Shown piece after piece: positions 27,313-36,385 of a stretch of DNA of 64,000 nt; the stretch's first letter is position 1, and each line of letters starts with the position of its first letter. The notes under the pieces were generated by a model. It did not search any database. It was not told the DNA's origin and was given only the letters and a program-made list of their open reading frames with translations. A program made the translations under genes and the position numbers. The stretch spans positions 1 through 64,000 of the forward strand of contig CANFLZ010000011.1 in assembly GCA_947448135.1 (NCBI GenBank). The letters are read 5' to 3'. Source of the DNA: Flavobacteriales bacterium (GTDB taxonomy: Bacteria; Bacteroidota; Bacteroidia; Flavobacteriales_D; Sanyastnellaceae).

Positions 27313-28506
27313 ATGGAAATCGATGTAATTGACACGCATAATTTTGATTCCATTCGCCCCTATAACAATGAAGAGCTTAAGCCTGCATTGGAGCGAATTC
27401 TTCAAGAGCCTTTGTTCTATAAGATGATTCGTTGGGTGTATCCAGGGTTATCAAAAAATGCTATTCACTCCATGTTGAAAGGAGTGAATTCTGTAGACGA
27501 ATTTCAATCAGAAATTTCTGGTCCTGCTTTTAAACGGGTAATTGAAATGACAACATCCGGCTTGTCTTTTACCAATTTTCAAACATTGGATCGTTCCAAA
27601 GCCTATTTGTTTTTATCGAATCACCGCGATATTATTTTAGACAGTGCTCTGCTCAATGTTAGTTTGTTAGAAGAGGGCCACCGTACCACTCAAATCGCAA
27701 TTGGAGATAATTTGCTCCAGCATAAAGTAGTTGAGGATATTGTAAGGGCCAACAAAAATTTTATCGTTAATCGAAACGTCAGTTCCAAGGAAGTTTATTA
27801 TTACTCTTTGCGATTGTCCAATTATATTCACAAAACAATTCATTCAGACAATACTTCAATTTGGATTGCTCAACGTGAGGGAAGAAGCAAGGATGGTGAT
27901 GATCGCACCGCTACAGGACTTCTCAAGATGTTCGCAATGAGCGGTGGAAATGAAATTGAGGAGACGTTAAAATCGCTTTCTATTGTTCCAATGGCCGTGA
28001 GTTATGAATATGATCCTTGTGATCTTCTCAAAACAAATGAGCTAATGCATCTCAAGTTGTTTGGAGCATATGAAAAGAAAAAGAATGAAGATGTCCACTC
28101 GATGTTAACTGGAATCACTGGTCACAAAGGAAGAGTAAACATCTCAGTTGGAGAGCCATTGACTCCTTATTTGGATCAAATGAAGGAGATTCAGAATAAA
28201 AATGAAAAATACAGATTCCTTACGCAGGCGATAGATCGTGAGATGCATCGCATTTTTAAATTGTGGCCGACGAATTATATCGCCTATGACTTGCTCATGG
28301 GAACCAAAGAATACAAGGAACATTACTCGAATATTCAGAAAATTGCTTTCGGAAATTATATCAGAGCCAATGTTTTTAGACTTTCACTTCATAGAAAAAA
28401 AACAGCCTTACCCAAACAAGGATTCACACAATTGGCACGAGAAATTATGCTTCAGATGTATGCAAATCCCGTTATCAATCGTCGTGAAATGGAAAAAGAA
28501 TCATGA
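27313..28506 (+). CDS. Glycerolipid acyltransferase (PlsC/PlsB-like)
   Basis: 397 residues. The active-site region is LSNHRDIILDSALL with His104 and Asp110, and the glycerophosphate-binding segment is QREGRSKDGDDRT (residues about 187-199). These place it among the acyltransferases annotated in Bacteroidetes as 1-acyl-glycerol-3-phosphate acyltransferase, which add a fatty acid during phospholipid synthesis. The His and Asp are separated by five residues, not the canonical four; related Bacteroidetes proteins appear to share this, but I could not compare. A long helical C-terminal extension follows the catalytic part. The stop overlaps the next start by four bases. Confidence 0.78.
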   Translation: MEIDVIDTHNFDSIRPYNNEELKPALERILQEPLFYKMIRWVYPGLSKNAIHSMLKGVNSVDEFQSEISGPAFKRVIEMTTSGLSFTNFQTLDRSKAYLFLSNHRDIILDSALLNVSLLEEGHRTTQIAIGDNLLQHKVVEDIVRANKNFIVNRNVSSKEVYYYSLRLSNYIHKTIHSDNTSIWIAQREGRSKDGDDRTATGLLKMFAMSGGNEIEETLKSLSIVPMAVSYEYDPCDLLKTNELMHLKLFGAYEKKKNEDVHSMLTGITGHKGRVNISVGEPLTPYLDQMKEIQNKNEKYRFLTQAIDREMHRIFKLWPTNYIAYDLLMGTKEYKEHYSNIQKIAFGNYIRANVFRLSLHRKKTALPKQGFTQLAREIMLQMYANPVINRREMEKES

Positions 28507-29801
28507 GTGGATTCACTGATTTAAAAGTAACTCGTCAATTTATTGACGCCTTGGATGCACAAGGAATTACTGAACCTACAGAAATTCAAAATAAGGCGTT
28601 GCCGATATTGATGGCAGGTCAAGATCTCATTGGAATTGCCCAGACAGGTACAGGAAAAACGTTGGCCTATTTGCTGCCTATTGTACAAAAATTAAAGTAT
28701 GCACAAGGGATTGACCCTCGTGTTTTGATTTTGGTACCAACCAAAGAATTGGTCGTACAAGTGGAGCGTGTTTTCGCTGCCTTGGTTGTCAATTCTGATT
28801 TGCGATGGGTGGCATTATACGGAGGAATTGGTCCTAAAGCACAAAGTGAGAAATTGGAAGCCGGAGTAGATGTAATCATTGCAACGCCAGGTCGCTTTCT
28901 AGAAATTTACGCCAAACGCATTTTTGTTACAAAAGCCATCAAAACAATGGTTTTAGATGAGTGTGACCGAATGATGGATATGGGATTTTGGCCGCAATTG
29001 CGAGAGATCCAAGAGAAAATTCCGCACAAAAAACAGCAATTACTATTCTCTGCAACATTTCCTGAAAAAGTTCAAAGAATTGCCGATAACTTTTTACTAT
29101 TTCCTCAAGTAGTCGAGGTTACCCCCTCGGCAACTCCTGCGGCTACAGTTTCTCAAGTTTTATACGCTGTTCCTAATTATGCAACCAAATTGGAATTGTT
29201 GCTTTATTTGTTATTGAATCGCCCTGAGATGTCCAAGGTGATGGTTTTTTGTAGAACAAAGGACATGGTTACACAACTCTCTGAAAAACTAATCGAGGCC
29301 AAATTAGGAGAAGTGCGAATCATTCATAGCAATAAAGGTCAAAATGCAAGAATCAATGCTTTAGATGAGTTCAAAGAAGGCAAAATCCGCGTTTTGGTTA
29401 CTACAGATGTAAGCGCCAGAGGAATTGATGTAGTTGAAGTTTCTCATGTCGTAAACTTTCAAATTCCGCATCAGCACGAGGATTATATTCATCGTATTGG
29501 CAGAACGGGAAGGGCTTTTAAGACGGGCGAAGCGATTTCCTTTATGGATGTCTCCGAAAAATATCATATCCATAAAATCGAGAAGTTGATGAATCAGTTT
29601 TTGATTACCTCAGATTTACCTGGAGATTTGTTTGTTCATACAACACCGAAATCAGAAACAATCGAACAAAACCGTGATATTGACTGGCAGAAGAGAAAGG
29701 AAGATCCTAACTTTAAAGGAGCATTTCATGAGAAGAAGTTTTTGATTAATTCGAAAAAATCAAAAAAAACAAGTTCATTTAAACCAAAAAAACGATTTTA
29801 G
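28503..29801 (+). CDS. DEAD-box-type RNA helicase with DECD in motif II
   Basis: 432 residues. Q-motif region (GITEPTEIQNKALP), motif I AQTGTGKT (46-53), motif II LDECD (151-155), motif III SAT (183-185), later VLVTTDVSARGIDV and HRIGRTGRAF (motifs V and VI): a complete two-RecA-domain helicase core. The C-terminus is a short Lys-rich tail (KKSKKTSSFKPKKRF) expected to bind RNA. It unwinds short RNA duplexes with ATP. Motif II reads D-E-C-D instead of D-E-A-D, as in eukaryotic UAP56/Sub2 helicases. The start overlaps the acyltransferase stop (ATGA), so they are co-expressed. Confidence 0.94.
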   Translation: MSGFTDLKVTRQFIDALDAQGITEPTEIQNKALPILMAGQDLIGIAQTGTGKTLAYLLPIVQKLKYAQGIDPRVLILVPTKELVVQVERVFAALVVNSDLRWVALYGGIGPKAQSEKLEAGVDVIIATPGRFLEIYAKRIFVTKAIKTMVLDECDRMMDMGFWPQLREIQEKIPHKKQQLLFSATFPEKVQRIADNFLLFPQVVEVTPSATPAATVSQVLYAVPNYATKLELLLYLLLNRPEMSKVMVFCRTKDMVTQLSEKLIEAKLGEVRIIHSNKGQNARINALDEFKEGKIRVLVTTDVSARGIDVVEVSHVVNFQIPHQHEDYIHRIGRTGRAFKTGEAISFMDVSEKYHIHKIEKLMNQFLITSDLPGDLFVHTTPKSETIEQNRDIDWQKRKEDPNFKGAFHEKKFLINSKKSKKTSSFKPKKRF

Positions 29802-29836
29802 TTCTACCTTGCCTATCCCTTTAAAATTTTTGAGAG

Positions 29837-30544
29837 ATGGATCAAGAAAGCAGAATTAAAAACAAACTCAAACCAAAATCTTGGAATGAGATCAAATCAA
29901 ATGACTCATGGTCGATATTCAAGATCATGGGTGAATTTGTCAATGGCTATGAGAGAATGGGGGCAATAGGTCCCTGCGTTTCAATTTTCGGATCGGCACG
30001 CACAAAGCCAGATAATCCCTATTATGAAATGGCTCGTGAAATTGCTTTTTTGCTGACGCAGAAGGGTTATGGAGTTATTACAGGTGGTGGACCTGGTATC
30101 ATGCAAGCTGGAAATAAAGGTGCCAAAGAAGGAAATGGAATCAGTGTCGGATTGAATATCGTTTTGCCATTTGAGCAGCACAGCAATCCTTACATTGATC
30201 ATGATAAAAGCATTGACTTTGATTACTTCTTTGTACGCAAAGTTATGTTTATCAAGTACAGCCAAGGTTTTGTCGTAATGCCTGGTGGTTTTGGAACCAT
30301 GGACGAACTGTTTGAAGCATTGACGTTAATCCAAACAGAAAAAATTGGACGTTTCCCCATTATTCTCGTAGGTAAAAAGTTTTGGACGGGCTTGGTGGAT
30401 TGGATCAAAGAGGTATTATTGGAGGCCGAGCACAATATCAATGCGGAAGATTTGGACTTATTTGTAATTGTGGATAGTGCCAATGAAGCAGTTGTGGAAA
30501 TTGATCGATTCTATAGCAAATATTTATTGAAACCCAATTTCTAA
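29837..30544 (+). CDS. LOG-family (TIGR00730) Rossmann-fold protein
   Basis: 235 residues. The two LOG signatures are clear: GGGPGIMQAGNKGA (residues 83-96) and PGGFGTMDELFE (149-160). Proteins of this family cleave cytokinin-type nucleoside monophosphates or, more broadly, nucleoside 5'-monophosphates (AMP to adenine and ribose 5-phosphate) and are often mislabelled lysine decarboxylases. It is somewhat longer than the typical 190 residues because of an N-terminal extension (MDQESRIKNKLKPKSWNEIK). It shares one base with the start of the YaaA gene, implying co-transcription. Confidence 0.92.
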   Translation: MDQESRIKNKLKPKSWNEIKSNDSWSIFKIMGEFVNGYERMGAIGPCVSIFGSARTKPDNPYYEMAREIAFLLTQKGYGVITGGGPGIMQAGNKGAKEGNGISVGLNIVLPFEQHSNPYIDHDKSIDFDYFFVRKVMFIKYSQGFVVMPGGFGTMDELFEALTLIQTEKIGRFPIILVGKKFWTGLVDWIKEVLLEAEHNINAEDLDLFVIVDSANEAVVEIDRFYSKYLLKPNF

Positions 30545-31299
30545 TGACTTCGTTTTTATTCTTTTTGTCACCGGCAAAAAAGATGAATTTGAAACCATGG
30601 CAAGCACCATTGGCGAGCACCAAACCATTGAATATTTCTGTATCAGAACAAATTTTATCAGAAATTTCTTTACTGGATACAAGCAAGTTGGAAAAGGTTA
30701 TGGCTGCCAAAGGTGTCTTATTGGATGCTGTGCGTCAAATGCATCTTCAGTGGGGTAGGAATGGAGAAGAGAAGTGGCCTGCGGCATCACTTTATAATGG
30801 AGATGCATATACCCGATTGGAGGCAAGAAATTGGTCAGAAGCAGATTGGGAATTCGCTCAAAACCATTTGGTTATTTTAAGTGGATTGTATGGTTGGTTA
30901 AGACCTTTAGATGCGATTGCACCTTACCGATTAATGGTCGGCGCACCATGGAAAAACAAGGCGGGACATTCACTTTACCAAATATGGAGTGAACTTGTCC
31001 GGAAACAATTGGACAATTACAAAAGTTACGTAGGCGTGATTTGTTGTTCGCAAGAGTATTCACAAATGATTTCATTTCCAAACCCTATAAAATCTTGGAT
31101 TGTCGTTGATTTTAAAACCAAAAAGAATGGTGAGTGGGTATCTGTTTCAAGTTTCTCAAAACAAGCTAGAGGAGAAATGGTAAGATTAGCTATTCAACAA
31201 AAAATCAATGATTTATCTCGCTTGAAAAAACTTGAGGTTTTGGGATATAAATGGTCTAAAGATTTATCTGATGATCAAAATTGGATTTATGTCAAATGA
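30544..31299 (+). CDS. yaaA: Peroxide stress protein YaaA (DUF328 family)
   Basis: 251 residues with family markers: FFLSPAKKMN at the N-terminus, LASTKPLN, SLYNGDAYTRLEARNW, LSGLYGWLRPLDAIAPYRLMVG and the C-terminal FKTKKNGEWVSVSSFSKQAR. YaaA in E. coli lowers intracellular free iron during peroxide stress and binds DNA; the biochemical activity is not settled. The ATG shares its A with the TAA of the upstream LOG gene, so translation is probably coupled. Confidence 0.93.
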   Translation: MTSFLFFLSPAKKMNLKPWQAPLASTKPLNISVSEQILSEISLLDTSKLEKVMAAKGVLLDAVRQMHLQWGRNGEEKWPAASLYNGDAYTRLEARNWSEADWEFAQNHLVILSGLYGWLRPLDAIAPYRLMVGAPWKNKAGHSLYQIWSELVRKQLDNYKSYVGVICCSQEYSQMISFPNPIKSWIVVDFKTKKNGEWVSVSSFSKQARGEMVRLAIQQKINDLSRLKKLEVLGYKWSKDLSDDQNWIYVK

Positions 31300-31340
31300 A
31301 ACGTTTAATGTTTTAGATTCGCACCACAATTTGTAAAATA

Positions 31341-32057
31341 ATGAAGAATTTTTTAGTAATCATTTTCGCAGCGGCTGTTTTGGCTTCTTGCGGCGGAAGT
31401 TCAAGTTCATCTGAATTAGAAACTTCAAAGGACAGTTTGTCTTATGCAATGGGATTATCATTTGGTCAATACCTACAACAATTGGAGGATCGTTATGAGA
31501 TGGATTCATTGGACATGGATATCGTTAAAAATGCAATGTTAGATGCCATGGATTCAACAAGAGAAATGTCAATGGACATGGCTACAGCTCAAACTTACTT
31601 TAATGCAGTGATGGAAAAGCAAGAATCAGCAATGCGCCAAAAGGAAATGGCCAAATTTGAAGGCAATAAGGCTGCAGGGCAAAAATTCTTGGAGGATAAT
31701 AAAAAGCAAGCTGGTGTTACGACTACGGCCAGTGGTTTAGAATACAAAATATTGAAGAAAGGTGGTTCAGGTAAAAAGCCATTACCCACGGATAAAGTAA
31801 AAGTTCATTACACACTTTCCTCTATTGATGGTCAAAAGATTCAAAGCTCTTTGGATGGTGGTGAGCCTGTTACTTTTCAATTGAATCAAGTAATTCCAGG
31901 ATGGACAGAAGGTATGCAATTGTTGGAAGTGGGTGACAAAGCCATGTTATATGTTCCTCAAGAATTGGGTTATGGAGAAAACTCTCCAAGAGGTAGTAAC
32001 ATTCCTCCTTACTCAACTTTGGTATTTGAAATTGAATTCTTAGAGATTGTAAAATAA
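31341..32057 (+). CDS. FKBP-type peptidyl-prolyl isomerase, lipoprotein
   Basis: 238 residues. Lipoprotein signal with lipobox VLASC (Cys17), so anchored in the envelope. Residues about 30-125 form a Mip/FkpA-like helical dimerisation region (SLSYAMGLSFGQYLQQLE); residues about 135-238 are the FKBP domain (KVKVHYTLSSIDGQKIQSSLDGG, NQVIPGWTEGMQLLEVG, YGENSPRGSNIPPYSTLVFEIE). It catalyses proline cis-trans isomerisation to help fold exported proteins. The FKBP substrate pocket residues (W in GWTEG, Y in YGE, F in VFEIE) are present. A second FKBP gene follows 19 bases later. Confidence 0.94.
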   Translation: MKNFLVIIFAAAVLASCGGSSSSSELETSKDSLSYAMGLSFGQYLQQLEDRYEMDSLDMDIVKNAMLDAMDSTREMSMDMATAQTYFNAVMEKQESAMRQKEMAKFEGNKAAGQKFLEDNKKQAGVTTTASGLEYKILKKGGSGKKPLPTDKVKVHYTLSSIDGQKIQSSLDGGEPVTFQLNQVIPGWTEGMQLLEVGDKAMLYVPQELGYGENSPRGSNIPPYSTLVFEIEFLEIVK

Positions 32058-32076
32058 ATAATCAGAAATTATTAAA

Positions 32077-32787
32077 ATGAAAAAGATCATTGTATTCGCA
32101 TTTGCAGCTTTGATGGTGTTGTTTTCAAGCAACGCTCAATCGCAAACAGATAAATCAAAAAAGAAAAACAAAGGAAAACAAGAAAAGATGAGTAATACAG
32201 ATTCATTGTCTTATGCTTTGGGTATTTCTATTGGAAATAACTTGAAGCAAGCAGGTGTTAAAGAATTGAATACAGCGAAATTGGCTGAAGCAATGCAAAT
32301 TGCTTTGAGCGGTGGAGAAGCTTCAATGGATGAAAACCAATGCAACGCAATCATTCAACAAGAACTTTCTAAATTTGCTGAAGCCAAGGCAGGTGAAGCT
32401 CAAAAGGAAGGACTAGCATTCTTGGAGAAGAACAAATCAAATGCGGGAGTTCAAGTAACTGAGTCAGGTTTGCAATACAAACATGTACTAGAGGGATCAG
32501 GTGCTCAACCTTCAGCTACTGATGAAGTTACTGTGCATTACGAAGGACGTTTAATTGATGGAACAATTTTCGATTCATCTATCAAGCGTGGTGAGCCAGC
32601 TACATTTGGATTGAATCAGGTTATCCCAGGTTGGACAGAAGGATTACAATTGATGAAAGAAGGTGGTAAAATCACCTTGTATATCCCACAAAACTTGGCA
32701 TATGGAGCACAAGACATGGGCACTATTCCAGCATACAGCACTTTGATTTTCGAAGTGGAATTGTTGAAAGTAAACAAGGGCGAATAA
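32077..32787 (+). CDS. FKBP-type peptidyl-prolyl isomerase, secreted
   Basis: 236 residues with a non-lipoprotein signal peptide (MKKIIVFAFAALMVLFSSNAQSQ) and a Lys-rich stretch, then the same FKBP_N helical domain (SLSYALGISIGNNLKQ) and FKBP domain (EVTVHYEGRLIDGTIFDSS, NQVIPGWTEGLQLMKEGG, YIPQNLAYGAQDMGTIPAYSTLIFEVEL). It resembles E. coli FkpA and Legionella Mip. It sits 19 bases after the lipoprotein paralogue, so the two are almost certainly co-transcribed, giving one membrane-attached and one free periplasmic isomerase. Confidence 0.94.
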   Translation: MKKIIVFAFAALMVLFSSNAQSQTDKSKKKNKGKQEKMSNTDSLSYALGISIGNNLKQAGVKELNTAKLAEAMQIALSGGEASMDENQCNAIIQQELSKFAEAKAGEAQKEGLAFLEKNKSNAGVQVTESGLQYKHVLEGSGAQPSATDEVTVHYEGRLIDGTIFDSSIKRGEPATFGLNQVIPGWTEGLQLMKEGGKITLYIPQNLAYGAQDMGTIPAYSTLIFEVELLKVNKGE

Positions 32788-32800
32788 TATTTTCGTATAT

Positions 32801-32830
32801 AAAAAAAAAGGGGGCATTGCCCCCTTTTTT
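32801..32830. terminator. Bidirectional terminator after the FKBP pair
   Basis: GGGGGC-ATT-GCCCCC with an A-run before and a T-run after serves both the FKBP operon and the convergent minus-strand lipoprotein gene, whose stop lies in the T-run. Confidence 0.9.
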
Positions 32831-33377
32831 ATTGCCCTAAACTTTCGGCCTTTTTGATTTCTTCATCTAAAATTTCTTCGATTTGCTTTCTTTGCAGTTC
32901 TGTTAACTTTTGATTGGCCTTTGCTTGTCTCTTTAAAAATCGGAACATATCCTTTTTATGAATTTCGTATGCAATATAGGTGGTATAGACACCTTCTTTG
33001 TTCAGGTATTGCTCTTGGCCCATTTTCCGTAAATCCGCCAACGAAGTATTGGTAACTTCTCTGACCAAACTTTCGAATTTATCATTTAATTCGGAGCGTT
33101 GATCTACTGCTGTCTCGGAAAGATATTGGTCTGTTACAGCCTTGATATTGGTTGACAATTGCTGAGCAAGCTCTTTTTTGGCTTGCAAATCTGCTTTGTT
33201 TTCGCTGATATTTTGATCTTTACTTTCTCCTTTTCCGACTCCTCTGAAGTATCGTTCATTGCTTTCGTATTTGTTCCCTGTAAAGGGCTCCTTGACTTTT
33301 TGTCCTATTGGAGAAGAGCTTATGCATCCGATTAGCAAGTAGGTTGCTATTCCGAGAAGGGTAATAATCCTTTTCAT
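32829..33377 (-). CDS. LPP20-like lipoprotein
   Basis: 182 residues from the ATG that starts the lipoprotein signal (MKRIITLLGIATYLLIGC, Cys18); an upstream ATG at 33413 adds 12 residues that do not look like a signal. The mature part, RYFRGVGKGESKDQN followed by a helix with NKADLQAKKELAQQL, matches the LPP20 fold pattern (fxGxGxGxs, then an N-K-A-[DE]-x-x-A-[KR] helix) seen in Helicobacter LPP20 and similar envelope lipoproteins. The last 50 residues are charged and helical. Function unknown. Divergent from the FG-GAP gene; the shared spacer holds a good plus-strand promoter. Confidence 0.8.
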   Translation of the reverse strand: MKRIITLLGIATYLLIGCISSSPIGQKVKEPFTGNKYESNERYFRGVGKGESKDQNISENKADLQAKKELAQQLSTNIKAVTDQYLSETAVDQRSELNDKFESLVREVTNTSLADLRKMGQEQYLNKEGVYTTYIAYEIHKKDMFRFLKRQAKANQKLTELQRKQIEEILDEEIKKAESLGQ

Positions 33378-33404
33378 ATTTTTTTTATATTTCAAACATA
33401 ATAA

Positions 33405-33434
33405 TTGTGCCACACAAAGAAAGAGTTATTTTCG
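33405..33434 (+). promoter_or_regulatory. Bacteroidetes-type promoter for the FG-GAP/ASPIC cargo gene
   Basis: TTG (33405-33407), 19-base spacer, TATTTTCG (33427-33434). The start codon is at 33472, giving a leader of about 32 bases. Confidence 0.7.
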
Positions 33435-33471
33435 TATTTATTCTCAATACAATATTGAAAATTTACATGAT

Positions 33472-36348
33472 ATGAAAAAATACACTTTACACGCTGTTAT
33501 TATTTTTTCTTTATTTGCTTTTTATAGCAACACAATGTATTCTCAAATCTTCGAGTCTGGAAACCTACCATCACAATTACATTCTGGTGGCGTGACGGGT
33601 GTTTGGGATATGAACAATGATGGATTGAATGACATTGTTGTGATGGATCAAAGCACCACACTAAAAATATTATATCAACAAGCAGATGGAACTTTTGTAG
33701 AGTCCAACATAGGAACCTCTTTTGGTACGCAGCAGTGGGGAATGACAGTCGCAGATATTGATAATGATGGTTGGGGTGATGTAATGTGCGGTGGTCACTA
33801 TGATGGAGTCCATTTTTTCGATATTGATGAAATTGGAAATGCAATTACAGCCACAGATTTTTCGGCCAACATATTTATGCAGGCTTGTACTTTCGGTGAT
33901 CTTGACAATGATGGATGGCTAGACGCATTTGCCTGTCATGATGATGGCCCAGCATTTATGTTCAAAAACAATGGCACAGGACAATTGATTGGAGACCAAA
34001 CCATGATTGATTACAATATCTATCCTGGATTTTATCCCGGTAGTTCAGATCCTTTGATGTCGGGAAATTATGGCAATGAATTTTGTGATTTCGATCGCGA
34101 TGGAGACATGGATTTAATGGTTGCCAAGTGCAGACAGGTTTCAAATGATCCATTGGATGTTAGAAGAACAAATTTACTGTTCGTGAATGATGGAAACAAT
34201 CATTATGCTGATGACGCCCATGCACGTGGCCTGGTTAACCTTCAACAATCTTGGACAGCTACTTTTGGTGATATCGACAATGATGGTGATTTTGATTGTT
34301 TCATGACTACTCATTCTGGCGGAATTAGAATGTATGAGAACAATGGGTTGGGTTATTTTACAGATATTTCTGCAAGTGCCGGATTAACAACACCTGGTTT
34401 TTTTATGCAAGGTCAAATGGCTGATTTTGATAATGACGGTTACTTAGATGTTTTGCATGCAGGGGGAACTTTTGGTTATTATCACAACAATGGAGACAAA
34501 ACATTTACAGAAATGAACGCGGTGTTCAATAATCCGCAAACCATGCATGGATTTGCTTTAGGAGATTTAAATAATGATGGATTTGTTGATGTTTATGCCA
34601 ATTATGGAAATCCAAGCGGATATGTTTCTCCATCTAATATTCCCGATATCCTTTGGTTGAGTCAGCCCAATCAGAACCACTGGATTGGATTTGATTTAGA
34701 AGGAACTATTTCCAACAAAAATGCGGTTGGTGCACTAGTAGAAATTCATGGATCTTTTGGAACACAAATCAGAGAGGTTCGTTCTGGCGTTTCTTATGGC
34801 ATTACAAATTCCAATTTGTTGGTTTTTGGTTTGGGTAATACTGATGCGGTTGATTACGCGATTATATACTGGCCTGCAGGTGGGATGCAGGTTGTCACAA
34901 ATCCAACTATCGATCAGTACAATTCGTATGTCGAAAATGAATGTCTTATTTTGCCTACATCGATAGTCAATAGCAATGATGTTATCCAACTTTGTCCCGG
35001 CCAATCAGTTACGCTTACTGCTTTTTCAGATGATCCAACTGCTCAGATATTGTGGAATACAGGAGCTACTTCAAATGACATCAATATCAATTATACGGGT
35101 ACTTTTTATGCCTTGGCCTATGATTCAGTGGGTTGTGCTTCGACTTCACAAAAAATTACTGTTGAAGTAAGTGTTGCAGTGCCACCATCGATTATTTCTT
35201 TGGGTGATTTGGTATATTGCGCTTCAGCACCAGATAGTTTGACAACTGAGACTGCTAATCAGTATTTATGGAGCAACGGAGATACCAACCAGACGATAGC
35301 TCCAATCGAAAGTGGATATTATTCACTTCAAGTCGATAGAGGATGTGGATGGATGGCATCTTTGGATAGTCTTGAGTTAATTGTGATGGAGTCTCCAAGT
35401 TTGTCCGCTGACAATGTACAAATGTCATCACCTGGTGCGGCAACATTAACAGCGATTTCTAATGGGAATGTTCAATGGATGGATAGCAACAATGTATTGA
35501 TCGGTAATGGAAACTCTATTACAGTCGATTTGTCAACGACATCAAATTTTTGGGTACAATCTCAGCTGAGTTATCCTGGAGCGCAAGTAACAGGGGGAGC
35601 AATTGCTCCAGATTTGGTGAATGGTGCATATTCGAATTCTACCTTTCACTTGATTTTCGATGCACATCAAGATTTAATTATCGATAGTGTATTGGTGAAT
35701 GCTCAATCTCCAGGCATTCGACAAATTGAATTGGTTGATGCATTGGGCGCACAACTTTTGGTCGGTTCATTTGATCTTCCTATGGGGATGTCCTATATTC
35801 CATTGAATTTCTTTGTTCCTCAAGGATCCAATTATGGACTGCGCCCCGTTACAGGTTCGCAGCCTAGTTTGTGGAGAGATGGCAACGGCACTCAGCTGAA
35901 TTATCCTTACGAAATAGGAAATCTTGCAACAATTACGGGAACAACAGTTGCGATTCCCAATAACTATTCTTTGTATTATTTCTTCTATGATTGGCATGTT
36001 AGCAGCCCAGACTACGTTTGTTCAACGGCTTGGCTTCCTCTCCAAGTGGAAATAACATCCAATGTTGAGGAAAGTTTATTTTCAAAATGGAGTGGGGAGG
36101 GATGCGCGATATTTCCCAATCCTGGCGTGAATAACGTATACATTGAAATGCCGTTGAATCAAAATCAAGATTGTAGGGTAGAGGTTTATTCATCAGACGG
36201 CAGAATCCTATTCAAAGGCAACAAATGGCAATTCGCGCAATCGACGAAGTTTATCAATGTTCCTACGCAGAATTGGCCATCTGGCATGTATTCCATAAGA
36301 ATATGGAATGGACAAAAATTCACTTCTAAAATTTGGATCAAAGAATAA
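33472..36348 (+). CDS. T9SS type-A cargo protein with FG-GAP/VCBS repeats and ASPIC/UnbV domain
   Basis: 958 residues. Signal peptide 1-25 (ending NTMYSQ). Residues about 30-385 contain Ca-binding FG-GAP/VCBS units (DMNNDGLNDIVV, DIDNDGWGDVM, DLDNDGWLDAF, DFDRDGDMDLM, DIDNDGDFDCF, DFDNDGYLDVL, DLNNDGFVDVY), at least seven D-x-[ND]-x-DG loops. An ASPIC/UnbV (CRTAC1-like) domain follows at about 410-485 (NAVGALVEIHGSFGTQIREVRSG), then Ig-like linkers, and a type-A T9SS sorting domain (about 880-958; IFPNPGVNNVYIEM, VYSSDGRILF, WPSGMYSIRIW). It is expected to be secreted and anchored on the surface with a beta-propeller displayed. Ligand unknown. Confidence 0.92.
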   Translation: MKKYTLHAVIIFSLFAFYSNTMYSQIFESGNLPSQLHSGGVTGVWDMNNDGLNDIVVMDQSTTLKILYQQADGTFVESNIGTSFGTQQWGMTVADIDNDGWGDVMCGGHYDGVHFFDIDEIGNAITATDFSANIFMQACTFGDLDNDGWLDAFACHDDGPAFMFKNNGTGQLIGDQTMIDYNIYPGFYPGSSDPLMSGNYGNEFCDFDRDGDMDLMVAKCRQVSNDPLDVRRTNLLFVNDGNNHYADDAHARGLVNLQQSWTATFGDIDNDGDFDCFMTTHSGGIRMYENNGLGYFTDISASAGLTTPGFFMQGQMADFDNDGYLDVLHAGGTFGYYHNNGDKTFTEMNAVFNNPQTMHGFALGDLNNDGFVDVYANYGNPSGYVSPSNIPDILWLSQPNQNHWIGFDLEGTISNKNAVGALVEIHGSFGTQIREVRSGVSYGITNSNLLVFGLGNTDAVDYAIIYWPAGGMQVVTNPTIDQYNSYVENECLILPTSIVNSNDVIQLCPGQSVTLTAFSDDPTAQILWNTGATSNDININYTGTFYALAYDSVGCASTSQKITVEVSVAVPPSIISLGDLVYCASAPDSLTTETANQYLWSNGDTNQTIAPIESGYYSLQVDRGCGWMASLDSLELIVMESPSLSADNVQMSSPGAATLTAISNGNVQWMDSNNVLIGNGNSITVDLSTTSNFWVQSQLSYPGAQVTGGAIAPDLVNGAYSNSTFHLIFDAHQDLIIDSVLVNAQSPGIRQIELVDALGAQLLVGSFDLPMGMSYIPLNFFVPQGSNYGLRPVTGSQPSLWRDGNGTQLNYPYEIGNLATITGTTVAIPNNYSLYYFFYDWHVSSPDYVCSTAWLPLQVEITSNVEESLFSKWSGEGCAIFPNPGVNNVYIEMPLNQNQDCRVEVYSSDGRILFKGNKWQFAQSTKFINVPTQNWPSGMYSIRIWNGQKFTSKIWIKE

Positions 36349-36372
36349 TGGCTGAATTCTATCGTTGTGAAC

Positions 36373-36380
36373 TAAATTCG
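36373..36380 (+). promoter_or_regulatory. -7 element TAAATTCG directly before the PorT-like gene
   Basis: TAAATTCG ends five bases before the GTG start. The same eight-base box precedes the 103-residue membrane gene at nearly identical spacing. No clear -33 box is visible. Confidence 0.4.
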
Positions 36381-36385
36381 TCGAC

